A DNA stretch of 64,000 nt from Cognatundibacterium griseum (GCF_014284195.1 NZ_JACOGC010000001.1:682001-746000); one strand, 5' to 3'. Positions 17,617 to 26,588 are shown, counted from the stretch's first letter. Notes: generated from the letters alone by a model not told the origin. A program made the numbers and translations.

Positions 17617-18984
17617 TCAGGTGTCGGGGGTCTCTCCGTGTTCTCGCAATTTATTGCGCAGCGTCAGGCGGGTAATGCCGAGTAACTCTGCTGCCTGCGT
17701 CTTGTTGCCGTGACAGAGGCTCAGGACATGGCTGATGTAGTTGACTTCGAACTCTGCCAGTGGCCGAATGCCGGTGTCGGATTCGCCATTTTCCACGAGC
17801 TGTTGCGAGCCGTGACCAATCATCTCTTTCGGTAAATGCTGAACCGAGATCGTTTGCCCCATGGAGAGAATTGCGGCGCGTTCGATCACATTGCGCAGTT
17901 CCCGCACATTGCCGGGCCAACGGTAGGTTTTCAGGAGTGGCTCTATCGCGACATCGATACCGTGCGAGTTGATGCCAATCACAGGTGCTGTTTTTTCCAG
18001 GAAATGCTGAGCCAGCGCCATGATGTCTTCCTGGCGTTCGCGCAGGGGAGGGATGTCGATGGCGCCGACATTCAGACGGTAATAGAGATCTTCGCGGAAC
18101 TGGCCGGCTTGCACCATGTTAGGCAAATCGCGATGGGTTGCCGAGACAAAGCGCACATCGACACTGATTTCCTTCTGTCCACCCAGGCGCCGGAAGGTCT
18201 GGGTTTCCAGTACCCGCAGCAGTTTTGGTTGCAGAGCGAGTGCCAGATCGCCGATCTCGTCGAGAAATAGCGTGCCGCCGTCGGCCAGCTCAAGCAGGCC
18301 TCGCTTCATCTGCCTGGCGTCGGTAAACGCTCCGCGCTCGTGTCCGAACATCTCCGATTCCAGCAAGCCTTCAGGCAATGCCGAGCAGTTCAGCGTTACC
18401 CATGGTCCTCCGGCCCGCGCTGAACGCTGATGGATAGCTTGCGCCACACCTTCCTTGCCGGTGCCCGATTCGCCACGGATGAGTACCGGGACCTTTCCCG
18501 CCGAAGCGATCCTGGCAGTCGTTTCCAGCATGTTTTTGAAAGTTGAGCTAGATCCTATCAAACCTTCGATCACGCAGTTGGCGGACTGGGCGCGTAGCCA
18601 GGCAATCTCGCGCCGCAGTCGCTGGGTCTCTTGAGCACGACCTATCAGTTCCAGCAAGTCTTCCAGATCGAACGGCTTGTTGATGTAATCGTAAGCCCCG
18701 GCCTTCAGGGCCGCCACTGCCGTGCGCACTTCGGGGAAAGCGGTCATGATAACGACCAGGGGCGGGTCGTCCGACTCTCTGAGTTTGGCCAGAGCGTCCA
18801 GGCCATTCATGTCCGGCAAGCGTAGGTCAAGCAATACCAGGCTGAAGCCTCGCTTTTTCAGCAAGGCCAACGCTTGTTCTCCATTTTCGGCGAGTTCGAC
18901 ATCAAAGCCTTGACGCGATAAAAAGTTGCCCACGGTCACACGGATGGTGTGATCGTCTTCGACGATGAGTATAGTTTCAGACAT
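17617..18984 (-). CDS. Sigma54-dependent response regulator (NtrC/DctD family)
   Basis: A 455-residue activator: receiver domain 1-120 with phospho-acceptor D53 (LLDLRLPDMN) and K103, AAA+ domain with Walker A GESGTGKE (171-178), loop GAFTDA (218-223) and Walker B LFLDEIGD (239-246), and a C-terminal Fis-type helix-turn-helix (NKTQAAELLGITRLTLRNKL). The sigma54-contacting loop is GAFTDA instead of GAFTGA. The ATG at 18984 overlaps the kinase stop by 8 bases, so translation is coupled. It very probably drives the -24/-12 promoter at 17494-17509. The frame is open upstream to 19065, but that part would lie inside the kinase gene and has no receiver homology. Confidence 0.93.
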   Translation of the reverse strand: MSETILIVEDDHTIRVTVGNFLSRQGFDVELAENGEQALALLKKRGFSLVLLDLRLPDMNGLDALAKLRESDDPPLVVIMTAFPEVRTAVAALKAGAYDYINKPFDLEDLLELIGRAQETQRLRREIAWLRAQSANCVIEGLIGSSSTFKNMLETTARIASAGKVPVLIRGESGTGKEGVAQAIHQRSARAGGPWVTLNCSALPEGLLESEMFGHERGAFTDARQMKRGLLELADGGTLFLDEIGDLALALQPKLLRVLETQTFRRLGGQKEISVDVRFVSATHRDLPNMVQAGQFREDLYYRLNVGAIDIPPLRERQEDIMALAQHFLEKTAPVIGINSHGIDVAIEPLLKTYRWPGNVRELRNVIERAAILSMGQTISVQHLPKEMIGHGSQQLVENGESDTGIRPLAEFEVNYISHVLSLCHGNKTQAAELLGITRLTLRNKLREHGETPDT

Positions 18985-21262
18985 ATTGGTTTCCAGTAAG
19001 AGGCCAGGTAATCGAGAAGCAGGTTTCATACCCAGGCGTACTGCGCGCATCGATGGTGCCGCCATGTTGCTCGACGATCTTGCGTACGATGGCTAAGCCC
19101 AGACCGGTGCCTTCGCGGCGGGTGGTGAAAAATGGCTCGAAGATACGGTTCAGAACCGGAGGTTCGATACCGACACCCGTATCGCAGATCTGGATACGGG
19201 CGGAGTTTTCCGCTATCGATGCCTTGACTGTCACGACGCCTCCTTCCGGCATCGCATGCACGGCATTCATTAGAAGGTTGAGAAAAACCTGTTTAAGCTG
19301 TTGCGGGTCTGCCGCCAGCGCCGGCAAGCTATCGAAGCTCTCCAATTTGAAGGAGATGCCGCGGTTCATCGCATCTTTGCGCGTCCAGAACAGCACGTCG
19401 TCAAGAATATGGGCCAGGTCGCAGGGGATGGTGTGTATGGCATGGGGCGTCGCAAAGCCATGGAAGCTGCGCAAGAAGTCGGAAAGGCGGTCAACTTCAG
19501 CCTCCATGCGCTTAAGCGCTTCGATCAAGCCTGGAGGGATGTCTTCCTCGTACTGCATGGCCTGCGCTACGGCCTTCATGCCGGCCAGCGGGTTACCGAT
19601 TTCGTGGGCCATGCCCATGGCCAGTTCACCCAGGGTGGTAAGTTTTTCCATCTGGAACATCTGGCGATCCAATTCCCGGCGTTCTTCCTGAATCGCACGT
19701 TCACGACTGACGTCGCGTGCCACGACGATGAAGCCGGCAGAGGTCGGTGTTACGGCCAAGGATATGATTTGTTGCGGCAGTTGCACATCGCAACGGAGCG
19801 AAGTGTTCATGGCATCGCGAACGATATCGGGCCACTGCGGCCAGAACAGCGTGAGACTGACGCCGGGCCGGGCCGGCTGGCCGCCGAGCAAACAGATAGC
19901 CGCAGGGTTGAGCAAACAGATATCGCTCTGATTGTCGATCGCGAGTATGCCGTCTGCTGTGTGTTCGATCACCGCCGCGAGCGAGGCTCTTTCGTGCTCA
20001 AGCTCTTGCGTTCGCGTGCGGACTTCTTGCTCGAGTCGATCGCGATTGGCATTGATGGCCAATGATGATTCATATAGACGGCCGGCCATGCTGTTGAACT
20101 TGTTACCCAGCGCAGCGATTTCGTCGTTGCCGGAAACGGAAACCCTGCGCGTGAAGTCTCCTCTGATGATGGCGTCCGTTTCTTTGGATAAGTCTTCAAG
20201 CGGTCGCAGTAGTCGTCTGGAAAGTGCGTAGCCGCCTAAGGCGGTAACTACCAGTGCGGCGAACAGAACAGCGTACAGCAAATATAAATTGAAAACCGCC
20301 AAAAATAGTTGTCGCTCTGGGAAGACTAGCGCGATGCGCCACTTTCCTTTTGAATTCTCCGCTATCGCCTGTCGAGCGTAATTTATCGGTGCGTGCGCAA
20401 TAATCCAACCGTCTCCGAGCTTGGGTGAAGAACCGCTTTCGATCAGGTTTTTGGTGATTGCCGCCGGAAAGATGGTGTTCAGCTTTCCGACCTCTTCCAT
20501 GGAGAACTCGCCGGTTTTGCTGTCGGCCGAACGACTGACATAATGGCCCTGATTGTCGAGCAAATAAGCCACTCCCTGACGGGCATTGGCCATTTGCTGT
20601 ATCTGTTCCATCAGTATGTCCGCATGCAAATTGATGATCAAGACGCCGATCTTCTGGCCGTTTGCCCCAGCCACGGGTGTGGCGACGCGAATAACAGGGC
20701 GCTCCGGCCACTCTATCTTGCCGAATTCCACATTCAGATCGAGCGGAGATACATAAATCTGACCAAGCTTGACCTCCATGGCTTCGCGGAAATAGTAGCG
20801 ATCGCCTTTGGATTGAAGCGCCGCACGTGGCACAACATAGACATTATCCCACTTGCGGTCGATCCGTACCCATTCCTGGCCGTCAGCGGCGATCAGCCGG
20901 ATTTGGTAAATGTGCGGATACAGACGGGCCAGGGCCGCATAGTCGCTCTCCAGCCGTGACGTGGAAATCTGGAGTAGGGTAATGTTTTTTGCTTGTCTTG
21001 CAGCAATAACATCGATCAAGCCGCGCTCATTGGCTAAATACAGCAGCTCGGAAGATAACTGGTCAAAAAAGCGGCCTATTCCTTGCGAGCGGACGCTCAC
21101 CTCTTGATCGAGGTTCCGCAGGGTTTCGTTCTTTAAGGTTTGTAGGGACAAGTAGACGCCAATCGCGCCGGCCAATGCGGTGGGTACGACAGTGGCAAAC
21201 AGAAACGCCGAGTAAATCCGGCGTGAGAGCCTGCCTAAAGCGCTGAAGTGAGAGAAATTCAT
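18977..21262 (-). CDS. Membrane sensor histidine kinase (dCache-like sensor, HAMP, PAS)
   Basis: A 761-residue sensor partner of the downstream regulator. Layout: membrane helix about 17-41, periplasmic double-cache-like sensing region about 42-320 (SDYAALARLYPHIYQIRLIAADGQEW is typical), second membrane helix about 321-345, HAMP about 346-400, PAS about 425-515, phospho-acceptor H553 in GMAHEIGNPLAGM, and an ATPase domain to the end (DTGVGIEPP, GTGLGLAIV). It resembles DctB-type kinases. The large external sensor suggests detection of a periplasmic small molecule, possibly iodate or a redox-linked carboxylate; the ligand cannot be read. It is transcribed divergently from nothing: the region upstream (21263-22056) has no gene. 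Confidence 0.92.
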   Translation of the reverse strand: MNFSHFSALGRLSRRIYSAFLFATVVPTALAGAIGVYLSLQTLKNETLRNLDQEVSVRSQGIGRFFDQLSSELLYLANERGLIDVIAARQAKNITLLQISTSRLESDYAALARLYPHIYQIRLIAADGQEWVRIDRKWDNVYVVPRAALQSKGDRYYFREAMEVKLGQIYVSPLDLNVEFGKIEWPERPVIRVATPVAGANGQKIGVLIINLHADILMEQIQQMANARQGVAYLLDNQGHYVSRSADSKTGEFSMEEVGKLNTIFPAAITKNLIESGSSPKLGDGWIIAHAPINYARQAIAENSKGKWRIALVFPERQLFLAVFNLYLLYAVLFAALVVTALGGYALSRRLLRPLEDLSKETDAIIRGDFTRRVSVSGNDEIAALGNKFNSMAGRLYESSLAINANRDRLEQEVRTRTQELEHERASLAAVIEHTADGILAIDNQSDICLLNPAAICLLGGQPARPGVSLTLFWPQWPDIVRDAMNTSLRCDVQLPQQIISLAVTPTSAGFIVVARDVSRERAIQEERRELDRQMFQMEKLTTLGELAMGMAHEIGNPLAGMKAVAQAMQYEEDIPPGLIEALKRMEAEVDRLSDFLRSFHGFATPHAIHTIPCDLAHILDDVLFWTRKDAMNRGISFKLESFDSLPALAADPQQLKQVFLNLLMNAVHAMPEGGVVTVKASIAENSARIQICDTGVGIEPPVLNRIFEPFFTTRREGTGLGLAIVRKIVEQHGGTIDARSTPGYETCFSITWPLTGNQYV

Positions 21263-22056
21263 GGCTGGTCTTATGAGGGAGACGTCAGTGTAATGGGTTT
21301 TCCCGCATCGATATTGAGCACCATTAAGACTGCGTCAAACTGTTGACTAGCGGCCGACAAGCAAGATCACCGTGAAAACCCAAGGGAAGTGTAATAAGCG
21401 GCGCGCCTGCGCCGACTCTACACGACGCTGACACGGTTAAAAAAGGAATAGAAATACGCACCGGCACGGCCACCGTCGCGAATGCTCAGCTCAGTGCGAA
21501 AATTAGTGTAGTTAACTCGGGAGTAGGGCATTATTTCTCGACTTATGTTACGCCCAAGGTAGTGGTGCATTGATACCAGCAAGACGCCGCCGGCCGTAAA
21601 CTGGAGGATATGAAACAGTTATTTGTCATCAGTCGCTAAGTGAGTTTGGACATTACTAAGGAGATCGCCGACACCTGCATCGCTCCGGACGCCGATGCGA
21701 GTTTCGATTACCACGCGCCTCGTCATCCATCTGCGACCACGCTGATGTAGCAAGTCGAGATACAACCGGATGTTCTATCTGGAGTTTTACCGCGAATTAT
21801 TGGAATATCCGACGAAGGATGAGGGCAAACGTTTGATTGCCAAGGCGCGCGACCATGCCAGTGCCTCGCCGTATATCGTGTTCTCCAAGAGCCTGGCATT
21901 ACCGTGATACGGCCGTGCTGCGCGGTTCATCTCGACTTGGTGGCGGGAAACGACAGTCGGTCTGCCCAAACCTGTGCAGCGAACGGTTTTATCCATTCGT
22001 CATATGGGCCCGAAGCAATGCTCAGTGGAGCAGATTTGGAGCAGATGCCGACCAGA
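21263..22056. other. Gene-poor stretch upstream of the sensor kinase
   Basis: Apart from the 45-codon frame at 21770-21907 nothing here is supported as a gene. Stretches such as 21640-21760 read like interrupted coding DNA with stops, suggesting the remnant of a lost gene. It should contain the promoter of the kinase-regulator pair near 21270-21400, but I see no clear -35/-10 or -24/-12 match. Confidence 0.4.
21770..21907 (+). pseudogene. Possible remnant of an unrecognised gene (45 codons)
   Basis: A short frame MFYLEFYRELLEYP...PYIVFSKSLALP with protein-like composition, ending at TGA 21905-21907. It has no ribosome site and no start context, and coding-like sequence appears to continue upstream in broken frames. 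I do not recognise it. It may be the tail of a gene cut during island assembly. Confidence 0.3.
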
Positions 22057-22060
22057 ATGC

Positions 22061-22089
22061 AAAAAGGCCAGCGTTTGCTGGACTTTTTT
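22061..22089 (-). terminator. Terminator downstream of the tRNA-Pro fragment
   Basis: Stem GTCCAGC / GCTGGCC with a four-base AAAC loop, followed on the minus strand by TTTTT (and by a T run on the plus strand too). It lies 22 bp after the 3' end of the tRNA fragment and is probably the native terminator of that tRNA. Confidence 0.7.
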
Positions 22090-22111
22090 CCCTTGATTTA
22101 CAAAGTAATTT

Positions 22112-22156
22112 TGGTCGGGCTGAGAGGATTCGAACCTCCGGCCTCTACGTCCCGAA
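22112..22156 (-). other. 3' fragment of tRNA-Pro(CGG): attachment-site duplicate
   Basis: Read on the minus strand this begins with the anticodon loop TTCGGGA, then the 3' half of the anticodon stem, a T arm GGAGG-TTCGAAT-CCTCT, the acceptor CAGCCCG, discriminator A and an encoded CCA. The 5' half is absent: the bases before the loop cannot pair with CGTAG. A tRNA 3' end from the anticodon loop onward is the classic attachment core of P4-type integrases. The integrase gene ends 61 bp away. Confidence 0.85.
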
Positions 22157-22216
22157 AGCAAAATTCAATGGGACTGCCAGATTCAGTGCCCCCAATTTTG
22201 CCGAACTAACATTTAG

Positions 22217-23413
22217 TCACATATTTATAATAAATCGCGACCATGCCTCCATCAACGGTCTCCTCTGTTCAAGCAAATCAGTGCGGTGATAAGCCGCTTC
22301 CACCTTATTTTGCACCATATGTGCCAGTGAGCGTTCTGCTAGATCGCGCGGATAACCCTGTTCACTACACCAGTCCCTGAAGCTGGAGCGGAAACCGTGA
22401 GCAGTGGCAAAACGGCCGGCCGTATCACTCTTTGCTTCAGCCCTGCGTAAGAAACTGGTCAGTGTCATATCCGAGAGTTCCTTTTGATCGCGCGGGGAAG
22501 GGAACACCAGTTGCTTATGTCGTCCTCGCTGATTTCTTAGAATCGCCACCGAACGTTCTGACAAGGGAACACGATGCTGTAACTGTGCTTTCATACGCTC
22601 TGCCGGAATGGTCCAGATCGCATTCTCCAAGTCGACTTCCGCCCAGGTCATACCACGCACTTCACCAGATCGCGCTGCCGTCAGAATCAGAAACTCCAAC
22701 ATAGGACGCGTGACATCATATTGTCCTTCCGTATGCAATACCGTCTTAACGAAAGCCGGCATCTCTTTCCACGGCATTGCCGGCTGATGTTGAGTCCGTA
22801 CTGATTTCCCTGGTTGTTGCGGCAATAACCGGGCCACCACATCAACTGGATTCGAACGGCAGAACTCATGCGCCCAACCCCAGGCCATCACCGCATGAAT
22901 CCGTTGTTTTAAACGACTGGCCGTTTCTGCCTTATCCAGCCAGATAGGGCGTAAAACATCCGCAATATGGCGCGGTTGAATCTGATCCAGTGGGTATTTT
23001 CCGATAACAGGCAAAGCATACTGCGTCAGCGTATTAATCCATTGCTGACCATGCTTCGCATTCTTCCAGCTAGGCAGTAATTCCCTGTGCAGTAAGGCCG
23101 CAGCCTCCTGAAACGTCGGAATTGTTGGTCCACGTAACTCCTTCGCTTTTTCCTCCAAAGGATCGACACCTTGTGCAAGCTGTTCGCGCAGAGAAGCCGC
23201 CGCTTTGCCGACCTGAGCAATACCGGTTTCCGGATAGCTACCGAGACCAGCATTTCTGCGTTTGCCAGTAATGGGACTGACATAGCGTAAAACCCACTTG
23301 CCTGATCCTTTTGAATTCGAAGGAATTAAAGAGAGTCCAACAACGCCGCCGTGAGGCAGGACTCCTGAATCAGGTTTGATATTACGTGCTTTAGCATCAG
23401 TAAGAATGGCCAT
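22217..23413 (-). CDS. P4-type tyrosine integrase
   Basis: Site-specific recombinase of a genomic island. The 398 residues have the N-terminal arm-binding domain of the DUF4102 type (LTDAKARNIKPDSG), a core-binding domain, and a catalytic domain with Arg in TAARSGEVRGMTW, HGFRSSFRDW (HxxR) and the nucleophile region AAYHRTDLLEQRR near the C-terminus. The frame is intact, so it may be active. Three 12-bp repeats stand just upstream of its start. Its 3' end faces the tRNA-Pro fragment and its 5' end faces the truncated EAL gene. Its natural target is probably a tRNA gene 3' end by family habit. Confidence 0.94.
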   Translation of the reverse strand: MAILTDAKARNIKPDSGVLPHGGVVGLSLIPSNSKGSGKWVLRYVSPITGKRRNAGLGSYPETGIAQVGKAAASLREQLAQGVDPLEEKAKELRGPTIPTFQEAAALLHRELLPSWKNAKHGQQWINTLTQYALPVIGKYPLDQIQPRHIADVLRPIWLDKAETASRLKQRIHAVMAWGWAHEFCRSNPVDVVARLLPQQPGKSVRTQHQPAMPWKEMPAFVKTVLHTEGQYDVTRPMLEFLILTAARSGEVRGMTWAEVDLENAIWTIPAERMKAQLQHRVPLSERSVAILRNQRGRHKQLVFPSPRDQKELSDMTLTSFLRRAEAKSDTAGRFATAHGFRSSFRDWCSEQGYPRDLAERSLAHMVQNKVEAAYHRTDLLEQRRPLMEAWSRFIINM

Positions 23414-23439
23414 AATTGGTAGTAGTCTAAGTGAAAACA

Positions 23440-23475
23440 GTATACCGTTCAGTATGCCATCTGGTATGCCATTTG
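23440..23475 (-). repeat. Three tandem 12-bp repeats upstream of the integrase
   Basis: GTATACC, GTATGCC and GTATGCC begin at 23440, 23452 and 23464, exactly 12 bp apart, with flanking CATCTG/CATTTG shared. They lie 27-62 bp before the integrase start. Such arrays are either arm-type binding sites of the recombinase or an operator for its control. Confidence 0.6.
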
Positions 23476-23579
23476 TGGTGAGAAATGGATGGTTCTAGTT
23501 AGATTGTATTGGAATTGAAGTTGTTGTAGCTATTTGATTTATAATTGGAAAATCAATTTAATTGAAATGAATTGGATCG

Positions 23580-25823
23580 TTATGGGGCGGTCCCCCTCTC
23601 CGCCAGTGTCTGTTCGATAAACCGGCACAGGCCGGGGTCCTGAAACTGCTTGGGTGAGATGTTGACGCTCACTACCAGATCCGGCGTGAAGTGGGCGCGC
23701 CAGTAACTGGTTTGCCGGCAGACCTGTTGCAACACCCAGCGCCCGATGGGCAGAATCAGACCGATTTCTTCTGAGATCGGGATGAACTCGTCAGGTGGAA
23801 TCAGCCCTATGCCGGGCATTTGCCAGCGGATCAGCGCTTCCGCACCGACGATGCGGGAAGTCTGCAGGCTGATTTTAGGCTGGTAATACACCAGGAATTC
23901 CTGTTCGGTCAGCGCACGGCGCAGATTGGTTTCCAGCGCATATCGGTGCTGGGCGCGGATATTGAGTTCGGTGGTGAAAAACTGGTAGTTATTGCGTCCC
24001 GATTCCTTGGCGTGATACATCGCCGAATCAGCGCAGCGCATGAGTGTGGAAGCATCTTCGCCGTCATGCGGAAACACACTGATGCCAATCGATGTGCCCA
24101 GATGGTATTCATTGCCTTGAATAAGGAACGGTGCCCGCATTTTTTCGAGTATCCGTTCTCCCAGATTCCGCAGATAAACGATATCCTCAAAATGATCGAC
24201 CACCACCACAAATTCATCACCGCCGAGCCGCGCCAGCAGGTCGCTGCTGCGTACGCACTGGCTGAGTCGTTCAGACACATCACGCAACAGGGTATCGCCG
24301 GCAGAATGACCCGCTGTGTCGTTGACGTATTTAAAACGGTCGAGATCGAGGAACAGCAATGCAATATTCTGCTGGTTCTGACGTGCATCAGCCAGCGCCC
24401 TGGTCAGACGCAGATTCAGCTGATGCCGGTTCGGTAATCCGGTCAGCGCATCGTAGGAGGCCATGAACCGCAGCTGGCGCTGGGTTTCACGCACTTCGGT
24501 GGTGTCGGTGAAGGAGACCAGGACGGAAGACACGGCAGTGTGTCTTTTTTTCCGGATCGGCAGGCAGTTAATCAGCAGCCAGACGACCGAGCCGTCACGC
24601 AGTTCAACACCAGTTGATAAATTCAGAACCGGCGTTCCCGTTCTGAATACGGACGAGGCCGGGTCATCGCCGATCCGCACAGCTTGCCCATCTTCGCCAA
24701 AAATACGCCGGAAGTAGCGGTGGCGGCGACCCACCAGATTAATGTCGTCGATTTTCAGAATGCGCACGGCGCTCGGATTGCTGGTGACGATCTGCCCGCC
24801 GGGGGCGATCACCATGATGCCTTCTGACAGGTTAGTGACTACCGAACGGTAACGTTCTTCACTTTCCTCCAGGCTTTGTTCCATGTTCTTTTTATCGATC
24901 GCCAGCCCGATCAGATCGCAGGCATCGATAATCATGGCCTGTTCGTCCTGATCCGGATTGTGCACATGACGATGATAGACATCGACAGTTCCCAGTACAT
25001 GGTGAAAAGCGGTCGTGATCGGATGCGACCAGCAGGAGCGCAGCCCGTGCTTCAGCGCGCTGTCCCTGAATTGTTCCCACAAGGGGCTGACCGCAATATC
25101 CTGAACGATGGTGAGCCGGTTGAAATGAATGGCTGCAGCCGCGCTGCAACTGTCCGTACCCGTAGGAATATTCACGAATTGCGATGAAAATTCTTCCGGC
25201 AGGGATGGCGCTGCTCCCAGCGTCAATTGCTGGGTCGCCGTATCAAACAGGGTAATGGCGCAGAGCGCCTGATTATCGAGCAGACGCTCCATGCGGTCGC
25301 AGACATCTTCGAGAATGTGCGACAGCGGTTTGTCCATCGCAATCATTTCGAGTATTTCTTTTTCGTGATGCAGAGCCTCGTGAATCCTGCTGGTTTGCGG
25401 TCTGACGAGCGCAACCGGCACGGTTTGCATTGCGGGAGCCGCTTTTCGCGCATTCAGCAGCAGGGCGCTGTGTCCCTGGTAATGCAGTGTGGCGCTGGTG
25501 ATTTCAATATCAACCTGCTTGCCGTCAAGGCGCAGACACTGGAGCTGCTGAGGCGGTGTTTTGGGACCGGGAGGTTTTTGCAGCAGTTCGCGCAGCATGT
25601 CGTGCTGTTGGGTCTGCAAAAATACTTCAGGATGCAAACCCAGCAGCTGATGCAGATGATCCGCTCCCATCAATGTCAGTCCGGCTTGATTGGCATAGGC
25701 GAGTCGCTCGCCAATCAGTACATAGACCGCATCCGGCAGATGTTCCAGCAATGCAGTATGCCAGTCGTCATCGACAGTCACGCTGACAGCATGTGTATTG
25801 GGAAAGGGAATTGGCGATATCAC
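23580..25823 (-). CDS. GGDEF/EAL cyclic-di-GMP protein, cut off inside the EAL domain
   Basis: Signalling protein with PAS-like N-terminus (about 15-125), GAF domain (about 150-310), a second PAS (about 320-440), a GGDEF domain (LARLGGDEFVVV, about residue 535) and an EAL domain that starts normally (VGAEALIRWQMPG) but stops after about 110 residues at AERGTAP. A full EAL domain needs about 240. The missing part holds several metal-binding residues, so phosphodiesterase activity is lost; cyclase activity could remain. The cut coincides with the edge of the integrase region, so insertion of the island is the likely cause. Confidence 0.9.
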   Translation of the reverse strand: MISPIPFPNTHAVSVTVDDDWHTALLEHLPDAVYVLIGERLAYANQAGLTLMGADHLHQLLGLHPEVFLQTQQHDMLRELLQKPPGPKTPPQQLQCLRLDGKQVDIEITSATLHYQGHSALLLNARKAAPAMQTVPVALVRPQTSRIHEALHHEKEILEMIAMDKPLSHILEDVCDRMERLLDNQALCAITLFDTATQQLTLGAAPSLPEEFSSQFVNIPTGTDSCSAAAAIHFNRLTIVQDIAVSPLWEQFRDSALKHGLRSCWSHPITTAFHHVLGTVDVYHRHVHNPDQDEQAMIIDACDLIGLAIDKKNMEQSLEESEERYRSVVTNLSEGIMVIAPGGQIVTSNPSAVRILKIDDINLVGRRHRYFRRIFGEDGQAVRIGDDPASSVFRTGTPVLNLSTGVELRDGSVVWLLINCLPIRKKRHTAVSSVLVSFTDTTEVRETQRQLRFMASYDALTGLPNRHQLNLRLTRALADARQNQQNIALLFLDLDRFKYVNDTAGHSAGDTLLRDVSERLSQCVRSSDLLARLGGDEFVVVVDHFEDIVYLRNLGERILEKMRAPFLIQGNEYHLGTSIGISVFPHDGEDASTLMRCADSAMYHAKESGRNNYQFFTTELNIRAQHRYALETNLRRALTEQEFLVYYQPKISLQTSRIVGAEALIRWQMPGIGLIPPDEFIPISEEIGLILPIGRWVLQQVCRQTSYWRAHFTPDLVVSVNISPKQFQDPGLCRFIEQTLAERGTAP

Positions 25824-25948
25824 GACAACAGTCTGGAAGGCGAATCGATATATCCGGTTAATGGTAAGTGCTTAAGCAATCATGATCTGGCACGCAAAAT
25901 ATCGTTCATCATGGCAACAGTGTTGCACTTCGTCAATTGCCATATCAA

Positions 25949-26530
25949 TTAATTCAGATCAAAGCGGACGAACAGCAACAGTACATCGCCATTTCCTTTA
26001 TTTTTTGAAAACCGTGGCACGTATGCCGCCATCAGCTTGCTGCTGCGCGTGCCAATAGATGCGACCGGCAGAACCGCAGGAAAAGGGAAACCTGAAAAAT
26101 AATCAGTACGGCTGATCAGTAAGCCTGTCACCCCGGCACCGACTTCAATTTTTTCGGTCACCGGCTTCATCCACTGATAGGCATAACCCGCCATCGGTTG
26201 CGGTTTGAAATGCGAATCCGAAATCAGCATGGCATAAATGGACTCTTCATTGTCCTTTTCATTCCGGATCGCCTTGCTGAAGCCCATGCCCCAGGCGCGC
26301 TCGTTGAGCTCGGCAATCCGTTCTGCCGTGTACGTATTGCGGCCATGATGCGCATAACCGGACAGCATGATGGAGAGAGAGCCTTCATCCAGGATTTTTT
26401 CCACCCGGGCTTTGCTGCTGTCCCACCAGCCGGCAGATGTGTCGTTTTGCTGTGCCTGTGCCGATAAACAGCACAACAGTGCGGACAGACATAGGAAAAT
26501 GCGTGCAGGTAAATAATTCAGGATCAACAT
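25949..26530 (-). CDS. pagP: PagP, lipid A palmitoyltransferase
   Basis: Outer-membrane eight-strand barrel enzyme moving palmitate from phospholipid to lipid A, which helps against cationic peptides. The 193 residues include a signal peptide (about 1-26) and the family signatures SGYAHHGRNTYT (candidate catalytic His 61/62), LNERAWGMGFSK, ISDSHFKPQPMAGYAYQW (D105, S106), PFPAVLPVASIG and the terminal aromatic strand. The start at 26530 is chosen because it precedes a clean signal peptide; the open frame reaches 26767, overlapping queF, without family homology. It is the last gene after queF on the same strand. Confidence 0.88.
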   Translation of the reverse strand: MLILNYLPARIFLCLSALLCCLSAQAQQNDTSAGWWDSSKARVEKILDEGSLSIMLSGYAHHGRNTYTAERIAELNERAWGMGFSKAIRNEKDNEESIYAMLISDSHFKPQPMAGYAYQWMKPVTEKIEVGAGVTGLLISRTDYFSGFPFPAVLPVASIGTRSSKLMAAYVPRFSKNKGNGDVLLLFVRFDLN

Positions 26531-26588
26531 GGTAGGTTTTGATAAAAAATTGAGTAATAAATCTTCAAACTGAAAGCGTCTGTGCGGG

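Noticed and set aside
22112..22156. Intact tRNA gene
   Set aside because: Only the anticodon loop to CCA is present; no D arm and no 5' acceptor strand.
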